From: Candidatus Sulfotelmatobacter sp.
GTDB lineage: Bacteria; Acidobacteriota; Terriglobia; Terriglobales; Acidobacteriaceae
DNA length: 38,402 nt
Assembly (NCBI GenBank): GCA_017883385.1
Contig: JADGNQ010000042.1
Span: forward strand, 1 to 38,402
Direction of reading: 5' to 3'
Shown here: piece after piece, positions 8,730 to 15,056 of the stretch
How positions within the stretch are numbered: position 1 is the first letter of the stretch
How the letters are laid out: every line of letters begins with the position of its first letter
Program-made: the position numbers and the translations under genes
The notes under the pieces: generated by a model
Database searches by the model: none
What the model was told of the DNA's origin: nothing
The model's input: only the letters and a program-made list of their open reading frames with translations

Positions 8730-8751
8730 AGTATAGCACCGCCGTATAGCA
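8730..8751 (-). promoter_or_regulatory. repressor promoter with tandem TGCTATAC boxes
   Basis: On the minus strand two direct copies of TGCTATAC (plus-strand 8744-8751 and 8731-8738) are separated by 5 bases. The second forms a perfect extended -10, TG-C-TATACT (8730-8738). Only 7 bases separate TATACT from the ATG at 8722, so the mRNA should start at or next to the start codon (leaderless), as lambda cI does from PRM. The -35 region is poor. The boxes probably double as operator half-sites. Confidence 0.65.
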
Positions 8752-8784
8752 TGGCGCTAAGCCGGAAAGTTTTCCACAGGCTGC

Positions 8785-8829
8785 GTTGGTATATCCAACC
8801 TTGACTGAGAAAATTCACAGCTATACCAT
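8785..8829 (+). promoter_or_regulatory. rightward promoter of the cassette with operator-like elements
   Basis: TTGACT (8801-8806), a 17-bp spacer and TACCAT (8824-8829) make a plausible sigma-70 promoter. A third GCTATAC box (8820-8826, opposite orientation to the two at 8731-8751) overlaps the -10. Just upstream is a perfect palindrome, GTTGG-TATAT-CCAAC (8785-8799). The arrangement suggests that the S24 repressor controls both directions from shared sites. Confidence 0.6.
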
Positions 8830-8836
8830 CGCCGCA

Positions 8837-8863
8837 ATGTACAGCCACAATGCTCCAGGGTAG
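8837..8863 (+). CDS. 8-codon leader ORF ahead of the 70-aa gene
   Basis: ATG at 8837 reads M-Y-S-H-N-A-P-G then TAG. It begins exactly 7 bases after the putative -10 (8824-8829), the same geometry as the repressor gene, so it could be the first codon of a leaderless transcript. Its stop lies 6 bases before the next ATG at 8870, permitting reinitiation. It may be chance; no amino-acid bias typical of attenuators is present. Confidence 0.3.
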   Translation: MYSHNAPG

Positions 8864-8869
8864 AAAGCA

Positions 8870-9082
8870 ATGACCAGTAATCCAGATAACTCGAGCGAGG
8901 AAAAGGACTTCGGAGAATTCCGCAGGAAAGTGCGGGCGGCCGAAGTGCTATCGGCATCCATGGAGCACCTGCTATTGTCGCTCCGCTTTACAGGACGGTT
9001 AAGCGTGGTGATGCAAAACGGACGCGTACTCAAGTCGGGCTACGAGGAAGGCTATTTCCGCCAGCGGGAGGGTGCGGGGTAG
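8870..9082 (+). CDS. small protein of unknown function, first rightward cassette gene
   Basis: 70 aa, not recognised. The sequence is acidic at the N terminus (NPDNSSEEKDFGEFRRK), has a central amphipathic or hydrophobic helix (VLSASMEHLLLSLRF) and ends in a short basic tail. A weak AGGG lies about 9 bases before the ATG. In a phage immunity region the gene opposite the repressor is often a Cro-like or early regulator, but no helix-turn-helix is visible here. A hairpin with a T-run follows at 9219-9272, so it may form its own transcription unit. Confidence 0.6.
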   Translation: MTSNPDNSSEEKDFGEFRRKVRAAEVLSASMEHLLLSLRFTGRLSVVMQNGRVLKSGYEEGYFRQREGAG

Positions 9083-9218
9083 ACGGCGGGAGCGCGCAAA
9101 AACTGTAAAAGCGGAGGAAGTTAACGGCAAAACACCGGCGGGTCAGGCAAGCGATGCGACGATTTTCCTAGAACTCACCAGAACTAAATAGCACAAGCAG
9201 GCCATCGTAAGAGAAACG

Positions 9219-9272
9219 AGCCCTGCGTTCGGTTCCCGCAAACTCGCGGAAATCCGGCGCAGGGCTTTTTTT
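9219..9272 (+). terminator. Rho-independent terminator or structured RNA end
   Basis: AGCCCTGCG (9219-9227) pairs perfectly with CGCAGGGCT (9258-9266), followed by a run of T (9266-9272). The 30-nt loop holds an inner hairpin (CCGC...GCGG). The 136 bases between the 70-aa gene's stop and this stem contain no ORF; a small RNA ending here is conceivable. Confidence 0.75.
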
Positions 9273-9340
9273 GTCCTCTGCGATTTAGCGACGGCACAGT
9301 GAACACGGTCAGAGATTCGAATTCAAGAATTGGAGGAGTG

Positions 9341-9613
9341 ATGAACAGCAATCATGACGAGAACGAGAACGAACCGGTACGCGTGGAATTGAAATACTGC
9401 GAGCACTGCGGAGGATTGTGGGTGCGGCAACGTGGCGCGGGAGTGGTGTACTGCGACAACTGCCAGCCCAAAGTGGCGGACTTGCCTGTTCCAAAGAAGC
9501 AACCGAGCAAGGTCATCCTGCCGGTACGGCCGCACACAGCAGTCGAGGACTATGAGTTCGAAATCGAAATCGAGGACGAGACAGACTTTGAAGCGGCGGG
9601 AGGTGTGGCATGA
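9341..9613 (+). CDS. zinc-ribbon protein
   Basis: 90 aa from ATG 9341, with a strong GGAGGAG just upstream. YCEHC (CxxC, about 18-21) and YCDNC (CxxC, about 37-40), some 16 residues apart, form a treble-clef or zinc-ribbon pair. The rest is a proline/lysine linker and a very acidic C-terminal tail (about 65-85, EFEIEIEDETDFE). Such proteins usually bind nucleic acid or RNA polymerase; the specific role is unknown. The stop overlaps the next gene's start (ATGA at 9610), so the two are translationally coupled and probably work together. Confidence 0.75.
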   Translation: MNSNHDENENEPVRVELKYCEHCGGLWVRQRGAGVVYCDNCQPKVADLPVPKKQPSKVILPVRPHTAVEDYEFEIEIEDETDFEAAGGVA

Positions 9614-10290
9614 GCGACACGATTGCATGGATCGCAGCAGAGGCGGAGCGCCCGGAAAGCGGGGCAGGTAACGGATTTCCAAGGCGGCGCCGGGAGAATG
9701 ATTCAGCCGAGGAAAAGCAATTGGTGCGTGGTCTACCCCCGCATCAGTTTCCGGCGAAGGAAGCGGAGGCCGTGCCGGAAGCGGTCCCTCAGAGTCCGGA
9801 GGAACAGCGGCAGGCGCTCGATGAGTTTTGCGAGCGCGACCGGGTGCGGCGAGTGTATCGGGAACGAACGGTTGCGATGTTGCGGCGCTACATGCGTTAT
9901 TCGATAGAGACAGGGCGGTTACCTTCGTTGCTGGGACGCGAGTTCTTTCGCGCGAAAGTGACCTCGTACACGGTCGTCACCTTTGAAGACCGCGTCATCT
10001 TTGTCCATGACATGGAGAAATGCTTGGAACGGCTGGATGAATTCTCGCGGCAGCTGATTGCGCGGCACATTCTGCAGGAGCACGACCGTTGGGCAACCGC
10101 CAAACTGCTGCACTGTAACGAGAAGACAGTGCGGCGGTACACCCCGCTGATTTTGGATCTGTTGAGTGAGATTCTGCTCGATGTGGGGCTGATGGAACGA
10201 CTCGACTCGGTCAGGGAAAATTCTTGTCAAGAGGGAGAAAGCGGACAAATCGACGCAAGTGATTGCGAAGATGGGAAATATAAAGTTTGA
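9610..10290 (+). CDS. sigma-70 region 4-like / late-transcription-activator-like HTH protein
   Basis: 226 aa. Residues 1-70 are charged and disordered-looking. A helical core follows (about 75-130, DRVRRVYRERTVAMLRRYMRY...), and residues about 140-195 resemble a sigma region 4: CLERLDEFSRQLIARHILQEHDRWATAKLLHCNEKTVRRY, with the HTH WATAKLLHCNEKTVRRYTPLI. Sigma regions 2 and 3 are not evident, so it is more like phage late-gene activators (ArpU type) than a full sigma factor. The start overlaps the zinc-ribbon gene's stop by 4 nt. A strong terminator follows at 10363. Function is inferred from the HTH and context only. Confidence 0.65.
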   Translation: MSDTIAWIAAEAERPESGAGNGFPRRRRENDSAEEKQLVRGLPPHQFPAKEAEAVPEAVPQSPEEQRQALDEFCERDRVRRVYRERTVAMLRRYMRYSIETGRLPSLLGREFFRAKVTSYTVVTFEDRVIFVHDMEKCLERLDEFSRQLIARHILQEHDRWATAKLLHCNEKTVRRYTPLILDLLSEILLDVGLMERLDSVRENSCQEGESGQIDASDCEDGKYKV

Positions 10291-10362
10291 AAAATGTCCA
10301 CTTTACCCTTAGCAATTTGATATTCTAGATTTAGAGAGTAAGAGAAAATAGAATCTTTTGAC

Positions 10363-10396
10363 GAGGGCGCGCTCCAGAGCGCGCCCTCCGCTTTTT
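10363..10396 (+). terminator. strong Rho-independent terminator
   Basis: A perfect 11-bp stem, GAGGGCGCGCT (10363-10373) and AGCGCGCCCTC (10378-10388), with a CCAG loop and a CGCTTTTT tail (10389-10396). It lies between the sigma-like gene and the Lys-rich gene and separates two transcription units. Confidence 0.9.
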
Positions 10397-10438
10397 GGGG
10401 AGAGGGTGAAAAATCCAAGGGAATCCGAGTGCGGGGCG

Positions 10439-10894
10439 ATGATCAAGAAAAAGGCAAAGAGCAAGACGACGACAAGGAAAGCGGCGAAGAAGAGGGGCTC
10501 ACCTAAGAGCAAGAAAGAACTTAATCCCGCAGAAGTGCGGAAGGACATTGCAATTCTGGTGGAATCAGAAGCGACGAACATGGTGCAAGCTGTGATTGAA
10601 GAGGGGAAGAAAGGGCAACTTGCGCCGACGAAGTACCTGCTCGAGATGGCGGCGATCTATCCTGCGGCGACGGACGGAAATCAGGCTACGGCAGATGAAG
10701 ACTGCCTGGCGAAAACCTTGTTGCACCGGCTGAACTTGCCCGAGGAACCGATCACGCACGATGAGGACGACAAACCGAAAGCGGAGACTTCCGCCGCCAA
10801 GCCCGCAGTAACGCCCGCTGAGGACGAGTCTGAGAAGGATTCCGGTGCGGAACAGAAGGTCGGCGAAGAGAGCGAAGATTCAGTGCTGGTGTAA
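10439..10894 (+). CDS. basic-N-terminus protein, possibly DNA-binding
   Basis: 151 aa from ATG 10439; an in-frame start further up would run through the terminator. Residues 1-26 are extremely Lys/Arg-rich (KKKAKSKTTTRKAAKKRG), like histone H1-type tails. Residues 27-75 form a helical block (LNPAEVRKDIAILVESEATNMVQAVIEEG...LAPTKYLLEMAAIYP), and the C terminus is acidic and low-complexity. The middle block vaguely recalls small phage packaging or regulatory proteins, but I cannot name a family. No strong SD is visible. Its place between the sigma-like protein and the phosphatase gives no direct functional clue. Confidence 0.55.
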   Translation: MIKKKAKSKTTTRKAAKKRGSPKSKKELNPAEVRKDIAILVESEATNMVQAVIEEGKKGQLAPTKYLLEMAAIYPAATDGNQATADEDCLAKTLLHRLNLPEEPITHDEDDKPKAETSAAKPAVTPAEDESEKDSGAEQKVGEESEDSVLV

Positions 10895-11235
10895 GGACGC
10901 AACCTTTAACCGCAAAGATCGCCAAGGATTCGCGAAGAGCGCGAAGAAAGGCGAAGGCCCCACCCCTCGGCTTCGCTCAGGGCTTTCTCGCAATGAACGC
11001 GAGAAATGAGCATGCGGAGTTCTTCTCCGGGCGGTCCTTCTCACAGGATAGGACGAGAAATCAGAAACCCGGCGATACCGTAGAATGAGGCGGAGCAGTG
11101 CGACGAGAGCAAGCGGTGGCGGTTTGGGTGGGAATGCAGGCGAAGCTCTCAACCCAGGAAAAGCCGCTGACTGCGATCGCCGCACTCAGGCGGGCAAGAG
11201 TGCCCGCTCCACACAGAACTTCGGACAGGACGGGG
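10895..11235. other. 341-bp intergenic stretch built of repeat fragments
   Basis: No convincing gene. It holds a degenerate purine-rich element (10905-10950: ACCGCAAAG, then GCCAAGG, GCGAAGAGCGCGAAG), a fragment of the CTTCGCTCAG repeat family (10966-10980) and a small hairpin, CGGGCA-AGAG-TGCCCG (11191-11206). An open frame across 11098-11235 precedes the phosphatase but looks like non-coding sequence. A promoter for the phosphatase was not identified. Confidence 0.5.
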
Positions 11236-11679
11236 ATGGATATTACATGGTTGACCGACCAGATTGCGGTCGGCGGCGGGATCTGGACGCCGGACAACAT
11301 GGCGAAGGTGGCGAGGGCGGGGATCACGCACATCATCGACATGCAGATTGAGTTCGATGACACACCTTTGGCTGCGGATCACGGCATCGAAGTATTGTGG
11401 AATCCGACGGATGACGATTTCGAGCCGAAGCCTGCGGCGCTGCTACGGCGCGGGGTGGAGTTCGCGGAGGCAGCGCTGGAAGGTGCGGAAGCGAAGGTGT
11501 TCATTCATTGCGCGGCTGGAGTTCACCGGGCGCCGATGATGGCGTTGGCGGTTTTGGGTTCGATGGGATGGAAACTGGAGGACGCGATGCAACTGATAGA
11601 GGGGCGGCGTCCGGTGGCGGATTTTGCCGAAGTGTATGTGCTGAGCGTAGAGGAGTTTCTGGAGGGGCGGTCGCAATAG
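11236..11679 (+). CDS. dual-specificity / tyrosine phosphatase-like protein
   Basis: 147 aa from ATG 11236, close to the usual size of a minimal DSP domain. The P-loop HCAAGVHRAP (91-100) matches HCxxGxxR, giving nucleophile C92 and R98. Acidic residues in PTDDDFEP (57-64) offer the general acid. The N terminus (WLTDQIAVGGGIWTPDNMAKVARAGITHIIDM) matches the start of cyclin-type DSP domains. It should remove phosphate from Tyr/Ser/Thr or a small phosphorylated ligand. It is cytoplasmic, with no signal peptide. A phosphatase here is unusual for a phage remnant and may serve regulation or inactivation of the cassette. Confidence 0.85.
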   Translation: MDITWLTDQIAVGGGIWTPDNMAKVARAGITHIIDMQIEFDDTPLAADHGIEVLWNPTDDDFEPKPAALLRRGVEFAEAALEGAEAKVFIHCAAGVHRAPMMALAVLGSMGWKLEDAMQLIEGRRPVADFAEVYVLSVEEFLEGRSQ

Positions 11680-11687
11680 AGGGTTTA

Positions 11688-11715
11688 ACCACAGAGGACG
11701 CAGAGGGCACGGAGG
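11688..11715. repeat. CACAGAGGA/CACGGAGG dispersed repeat
   Basis: A purine-rich run of the form ACCACAGAGGACGC followed by AGAGGGCACGGAGG, nine bases after the phosphatase stop. The same element occurs at 20909-20936 and, inverted, at 20987-21009. It belongs to intergenic repeats built on CACAGAGG/CACGGAGG units. Confidence 0.65.
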
Positions 11716-11757
11716 AAGTCAACTCCCACCTCGCACAGGATTTCGATGGAGGATACG

Positions 11758-13849
11758 ATGCTTGACGCGGGCCGCCGCCCTTTGGGGCGGCTTTGTTATT
11801 GGATGCTGGCGGTGGTTGCGGCTTACGGCTTTCGGCTTGGGGAGCGCCTGTGCCGCAGAGTGGGCCGGCTACGACTACGGTGGCGGACACGGTTTATCTG
11901 GCGGATGGAACCAAGGCAAAGGGGAGCTTGATCATCACGTGGCCGGCGTTTGTGACTGCTTCTGGGGCGGCGGTGGCGGGAGGGACGACCAACACGACGC
12001 TGGGAGCGAGCGGCGCACTCAGTGTGGCACTGGTACCGAACGCAGGGGCGACTCCAGCGGGCGTCTACTACACGGTCGTACACCAACTGGGGCCTGGACA
12101 AGTAAAGACGGAGTATTGGGTGGTTCCGACGACGTCGCCGACGAGCCTTGCGATAGTGCGCACGACACCTGGAACTGGTGTGGCAGACCAGCCAGTCTCG
12201 ATGCAATACGTGAATTCTGAATTCGCGACGAAGGCGTACGTTGATCAATCGGTTGCGAATGTGGGAGCGGGTAGTTTCCTGCCGACGGCAGGAGGAACGA
12301 TGTCGGGGCCGATCACATTGCCGGGAAGTCCGGCGGCGCCTATGCAGGCAACGACGAAACAATATGTGGACACCGGATTGGCATCGAAGGGAGACTTGAT
12401 TTCCGGACTGGTTCCCGTCAGCGAACTTGGAACCGGTCAAGCGAGCGCGGGCAGTTGCCTGCAAGGGAATGGGACTAGTTCCGGCACCTGGGGCGCGTGT
12501 GGAAGCGGGACGGGAAATCTCTCAACGACTCCGACCGCGAATCAGACCATTGCGCAGCCGGCGGGAACGCAGTTCTCCACCAACAATCTGGCGAACATTC
12601 GTTACGTCACGTCGAGTTGGAACTGGTCGCAGACGCCTACGGACAATCTTGTCGCTCCAGGAAATCTAACGATCCATCTGAGCCCATGCCCTCTGGGGCT
12701 GGACACCACGTCAAGTTCGAACTACTACTCCTACAAGATCTACATTTCGGTAAAAGGGACGCCGGAAGCAGTGCCGGTGACAGGCGGTAGTTGCACTCCG
12801 GGGACCAGCAGCGGAACGATCACGGTGACGACGGCGTATGCGCACAGCACGGGATACACGGTCGGTTCGGCGAGCACGGGGATTCAGGAAGCGTGGAACG
12901 ACGCATGGGTCAATGACATTCCCATCGGCGTATCGGCGCAGACAGGGCCGTATGTGAAGCTGGCTTCGAACCAGCAATACAACGTCTACGCTTCTATCTA
13001 CTTGCGAGGCCGGGGCGGAGTTCTGGATGGAGCGGGAGCGGTGATCGTGTGTTCTACCCGCGATCGCTGCATCTACATCGGAACCACGCAGGGACATCCG
13101 TACGTCCATCATCACAAGATCTACAACCTTTCGGGCAGTTCGACGGTGAACGTGGACGGTGTGCAAGTCTCCAGCGTGTCGGCCGCCAGCGGAATCTATA
13201 TCTTGACGACGGCGAGCGCGCATCCTTTCGTCGTGGGAGATACGGTGGATTGCGAGTATCACTCGCAGAATGCCGAGCAGCACTGGAGTACCACGGTTGC
13301 CAGTGTTCCAACCTCTGCCAGTTTCACCGTGAGTCTGGGAACGGCCTCTTTCGGGACGAGCAGCAATACCTTCCGGTTCTGCAACATCCTGAACACTTTC
13401 ATAGAAGACAACTCGGATCACGTGGCGCTACAGGACATCAACATTTTTCAGAGCAACCCTGGAGGGCTTGGGTATTTCACCTACGGCATCGTGAACGACA
13501 ACGACCAGCAGTTCATCGTGGAACGAGCGGCGAATCGCTCGAGCGTAGTGCTGAACGCAACCGCAAACTGGCCGATCGGAGCCTTCTTCTACCAGCGCAC
13601 CGACCAAGGGTTCGCGGGCATCACGTACATCCACAATTCTGAACTGAGGTCAGAGCACACGACTTTGGTTGGGGGGTCGCGAACGACAGGACCCTCCTGG
13701 GACGATTCACCACTCAGACCTTCAGCCTACCCCGTCTGTCTCGCACGCAGAATTACTTCTTGCGCTTGTACGACAACTCATCGCCGACACGATATTCTCG
13801 GTACGCCGCGGGACTGCACATCGACTTTGCCCTGGGCTATCTCTTATGA
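11758..13849 (+). CDS. secreted tail-fibre/beta-helix-like protein with two apparent frameshifts
   Basis: About 697 aa if two single-base frameshifts are healed. ATG 11758 follows a good GGAGGA (11748-11753) and starts a signal-peptide-like stretch (RRPLGRLCYWMLAVVAAYGF). The frame must then shift near the G4 run at 11839-11842 to enter the main reading frame (APVPQSGPATTT...). That frame holds two phage-tail-fibre-type repeats (LPTAGGTMSGPITLPG, then ATTKQYVDTGL, about 12280-12380) and a Ser/Thr/Gly-rich, probably beta-helical body. A second shift at the G6 run 13671-13676 restores a sensible C terminus (LYDNSSPTRYSRYAAG) ending at the TGA 13847-13849, overlapping the next ATG. Unhealed, the main frame runs from a TTG at 11793 to 13928 with a garbled tail. 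Pseudogene, sequence error or programmed slippage are all possible. Confidence 0.7.
11774..11800 (+). terminator. terminator-like hairpin inside the signal-peptide region
   Basis: GCCGCCC (11774-11780) and GGGCGGC (11785-11791) with a TTTG loop, followed by TTTGTTATT. It lies just inside the start of the tail-fibre-like gene, so it could attenuate that gene or terminate read-through from the phosphatase. The tail is not a pure T-run. Confidence 0.4.
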
Positions 13850-14319
13850 ACGAAGACGATGTGGTGGGAAAGCAGAAACTGGCGGGCGGCGGAGTCAAGC
13901 AGGCGAGAACGGTACCTTACACGGCTAAGGACTTTCAACTTGAGGTACTCGGCCAACTTGGGGAAGTCCAGGCATTGGCCGAGGCGTTGCAGGAGACTGT
14001 GAAGAACGAACTGAGGACAGCGCACGACCAGAACAAACTCTTACGGTTCGACGGACGCACGATCATTGCGATTGGAGCGATAGCTCTCTCCCTTACAGGA
14101 TACGTTTTGCAGGATGCGCGCAACACATCGAGACGCGATGCGGAGATCGAGACGACTAAATCGAGAGTGACCCGACTCGAAGAGATCGCAGCAACCAACA
14201 CAGAAGGACGGGTGCGCACGGAGGTGGAACTCGGAGAACTACGCGAGGGTCAGGCGGAGATAAAGCGCATGATCGAGGCGCACGACAACCAGAGCAAGAA
14301 GGTCGCTCCTCGAAATTAG
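13846..14319 (+). CDS. single-pass membrane protein with coiled coil
   Basis: 157 aa from ATG 13846, which overlaps the restored TGA of the upstream gene (ATGA). An N-terminal helical segment (28-60, AKDFQLEVLGQLGEVQALAEAL...) is followed by one transmembrane helix (71-88, TIIAIGAIALSLTGYVLQ) and a charged coiled coil (97-145, TKSRVTRLEEIA...ELREGQAEIKRMIEAH). Not recognised as a named family. The layout resembles phage lysis accessory proteins or an envelope anchor. It is followed 2 nt later by another coiled-coil/TM protein of opposite order, so the pair may interact. Confidence 0.75.
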   Translation: MNEDDVVGKQKLAGGGVKQARTVPYTAKDFQLEVLGQLGEVQALAEALQETVKNELRTAHDQNKLLRFDGRTIIAIGAIALSLTGYVLQDARNTSRRDAEIETTKSRVTRLEEIAATNTEGRVRTEVELGELREGQAEIKRMIEAHDNQSKKVAPRN

Positions 14320-14321
14320 TT

Positions 14322-14615
14322 GTGGACGGGGAAAGTCTGGTGGGGGTGAGCTTGAGCGAGAGAGAGCTTTCAGTATTGCGGATGATTGACCGGGATTTTC
14401 AGTATGACGTGTTGGAGAAGTTGAGCCGACTCGAGGCCAAGATGGACATGCTGGTGGGCAACGGACAGCCGGGACGAATGACACTGGCCGAGGGCAGGAT
14501 CGTCGAACTCGAGCGGAACGACGTGCGGCGGACGGTGATCGAACGATTCGTAAACGCGGGGATTGCTGTTCTCATCAGCGTGGCGGTTGCATTGCACGGA
14601 CATTGGTGGAAGTAG
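14322..14615 (+). CDS. small coiled-coil, C-terminally membrane-anchored protein (XhlA-like topology)
   Basis: 97 aa from GTG 14322; ATG 14382 is a shorter alternative. Helical, heptad-like residues (28-70, FQYDVLEKLSRLEAKMDMLV...GRIVELERNDVRR) precede one C-terminal transmembrane helix (73-93, FVNAGIAVLISVAVALHGHWW). This is the topology of XhlA-type holin accessory proteins, but sequence identity to that family is not established. It sits two bases after the upstream membrane protein's stop and is surely co-transcribed. Confidence 0.65.
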   Translation: MDGESLVGVSLSERELSVLRMIDRDFQYDVLEKLSRLEAKMDMLVGNGQPGRMTLAEGRIVELERNDVRRTVIERFVNAGIAVLISVAVALHGHWWK

Positions 14616-14742
14616 CTGGGGGCATTTCTCATCCAGCAGTCGAGACTCGACAAGAGTTAGGAGCGCGAACCTCTCCTGTTCATGCTGAAAGGGGAAGGCG
14701 TGGCATTGCGTTCGATTCACTTCGAATTCCAAGGAGAACACT

Positions 14743-15033
14743 ATGAATTTTCTAAATCAGCTACTGAGAGGAATCGCTTTCATCCCCGCTTTGGTCAACG
14801 GAATTGAAGGGCTGTTCGGCGGCAAGTCCGGTGTAGAGAAAAAAGATGCGGCGATGTCCTTCCTGGAGAGTGCGCTGGCTACAGTTGACGCTGTGGCAGC
14901 ACGAGAGATTGTCGACCCTGACAAATTCAAGAATGGTGTATCTAAGATCATCGACGGCACTGTCGAATGCCTTAACGCGTCAACCTGGTCGAAAGGCAGC
15001 CCACAGTCGGCGACTGTCACCCCCCAGCAATGA
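14743..15033 (+). CDS. small protein of unknown function, last gene of the cassette
   Basis: 96 aa with a strong AAGGAG (14731-14736) before ATG 14743. The N terminus is amphipathic to hydrophobic (MNFLNQLLRGIAFIPALVNGIEGLFGGKSG) and could touch a membrane. A helical middle (KKDAAMSFLESALATVDAVAAREIVDPDKFKNGVSKIIDGTVECLNAS) resembles small proteins found late in phage modules. No family can be named. It converges with the E2 gene; an ACCCCCC/GGGGGGT inverted repeat (15019-15025, 15047-15053) lies at the junction. Confidence 0.7.
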   Translation: MNFLNQLLRGIAFIPALVNGIEGLFGGKSGVEKKDAAMSFLESALATVDAVAAREIVDPDKFKNGVSKIIDGTVECLNASTWSKGSPQSATVTPQQ

Positions 15034-15056
15034 TGCGTGAAGATCCGGGGGGTCAC

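Noticed and set aside
12427-13642. Additional frames within the tail-fibre-like gene
   Set aside because: They are out-of-frame shadows with Arg/Ser-rich composition and no start or domain support.
13671-13676. Programmed -1 ribosomal frameshift at the G6 run
   Set aside because: The base before the run is T, so the P-site tRNA would mispair after slipping; with a second broken site upstream, lost G bases fit better. Not fully excluded.
8006-15056. Attachment sites or flanking direct repeats of an integrated element
   Set aside because: Comparing 7894-8010 with 15034-15060 showed no convincing direct repeat, and no integrase or tRNA gene was found.
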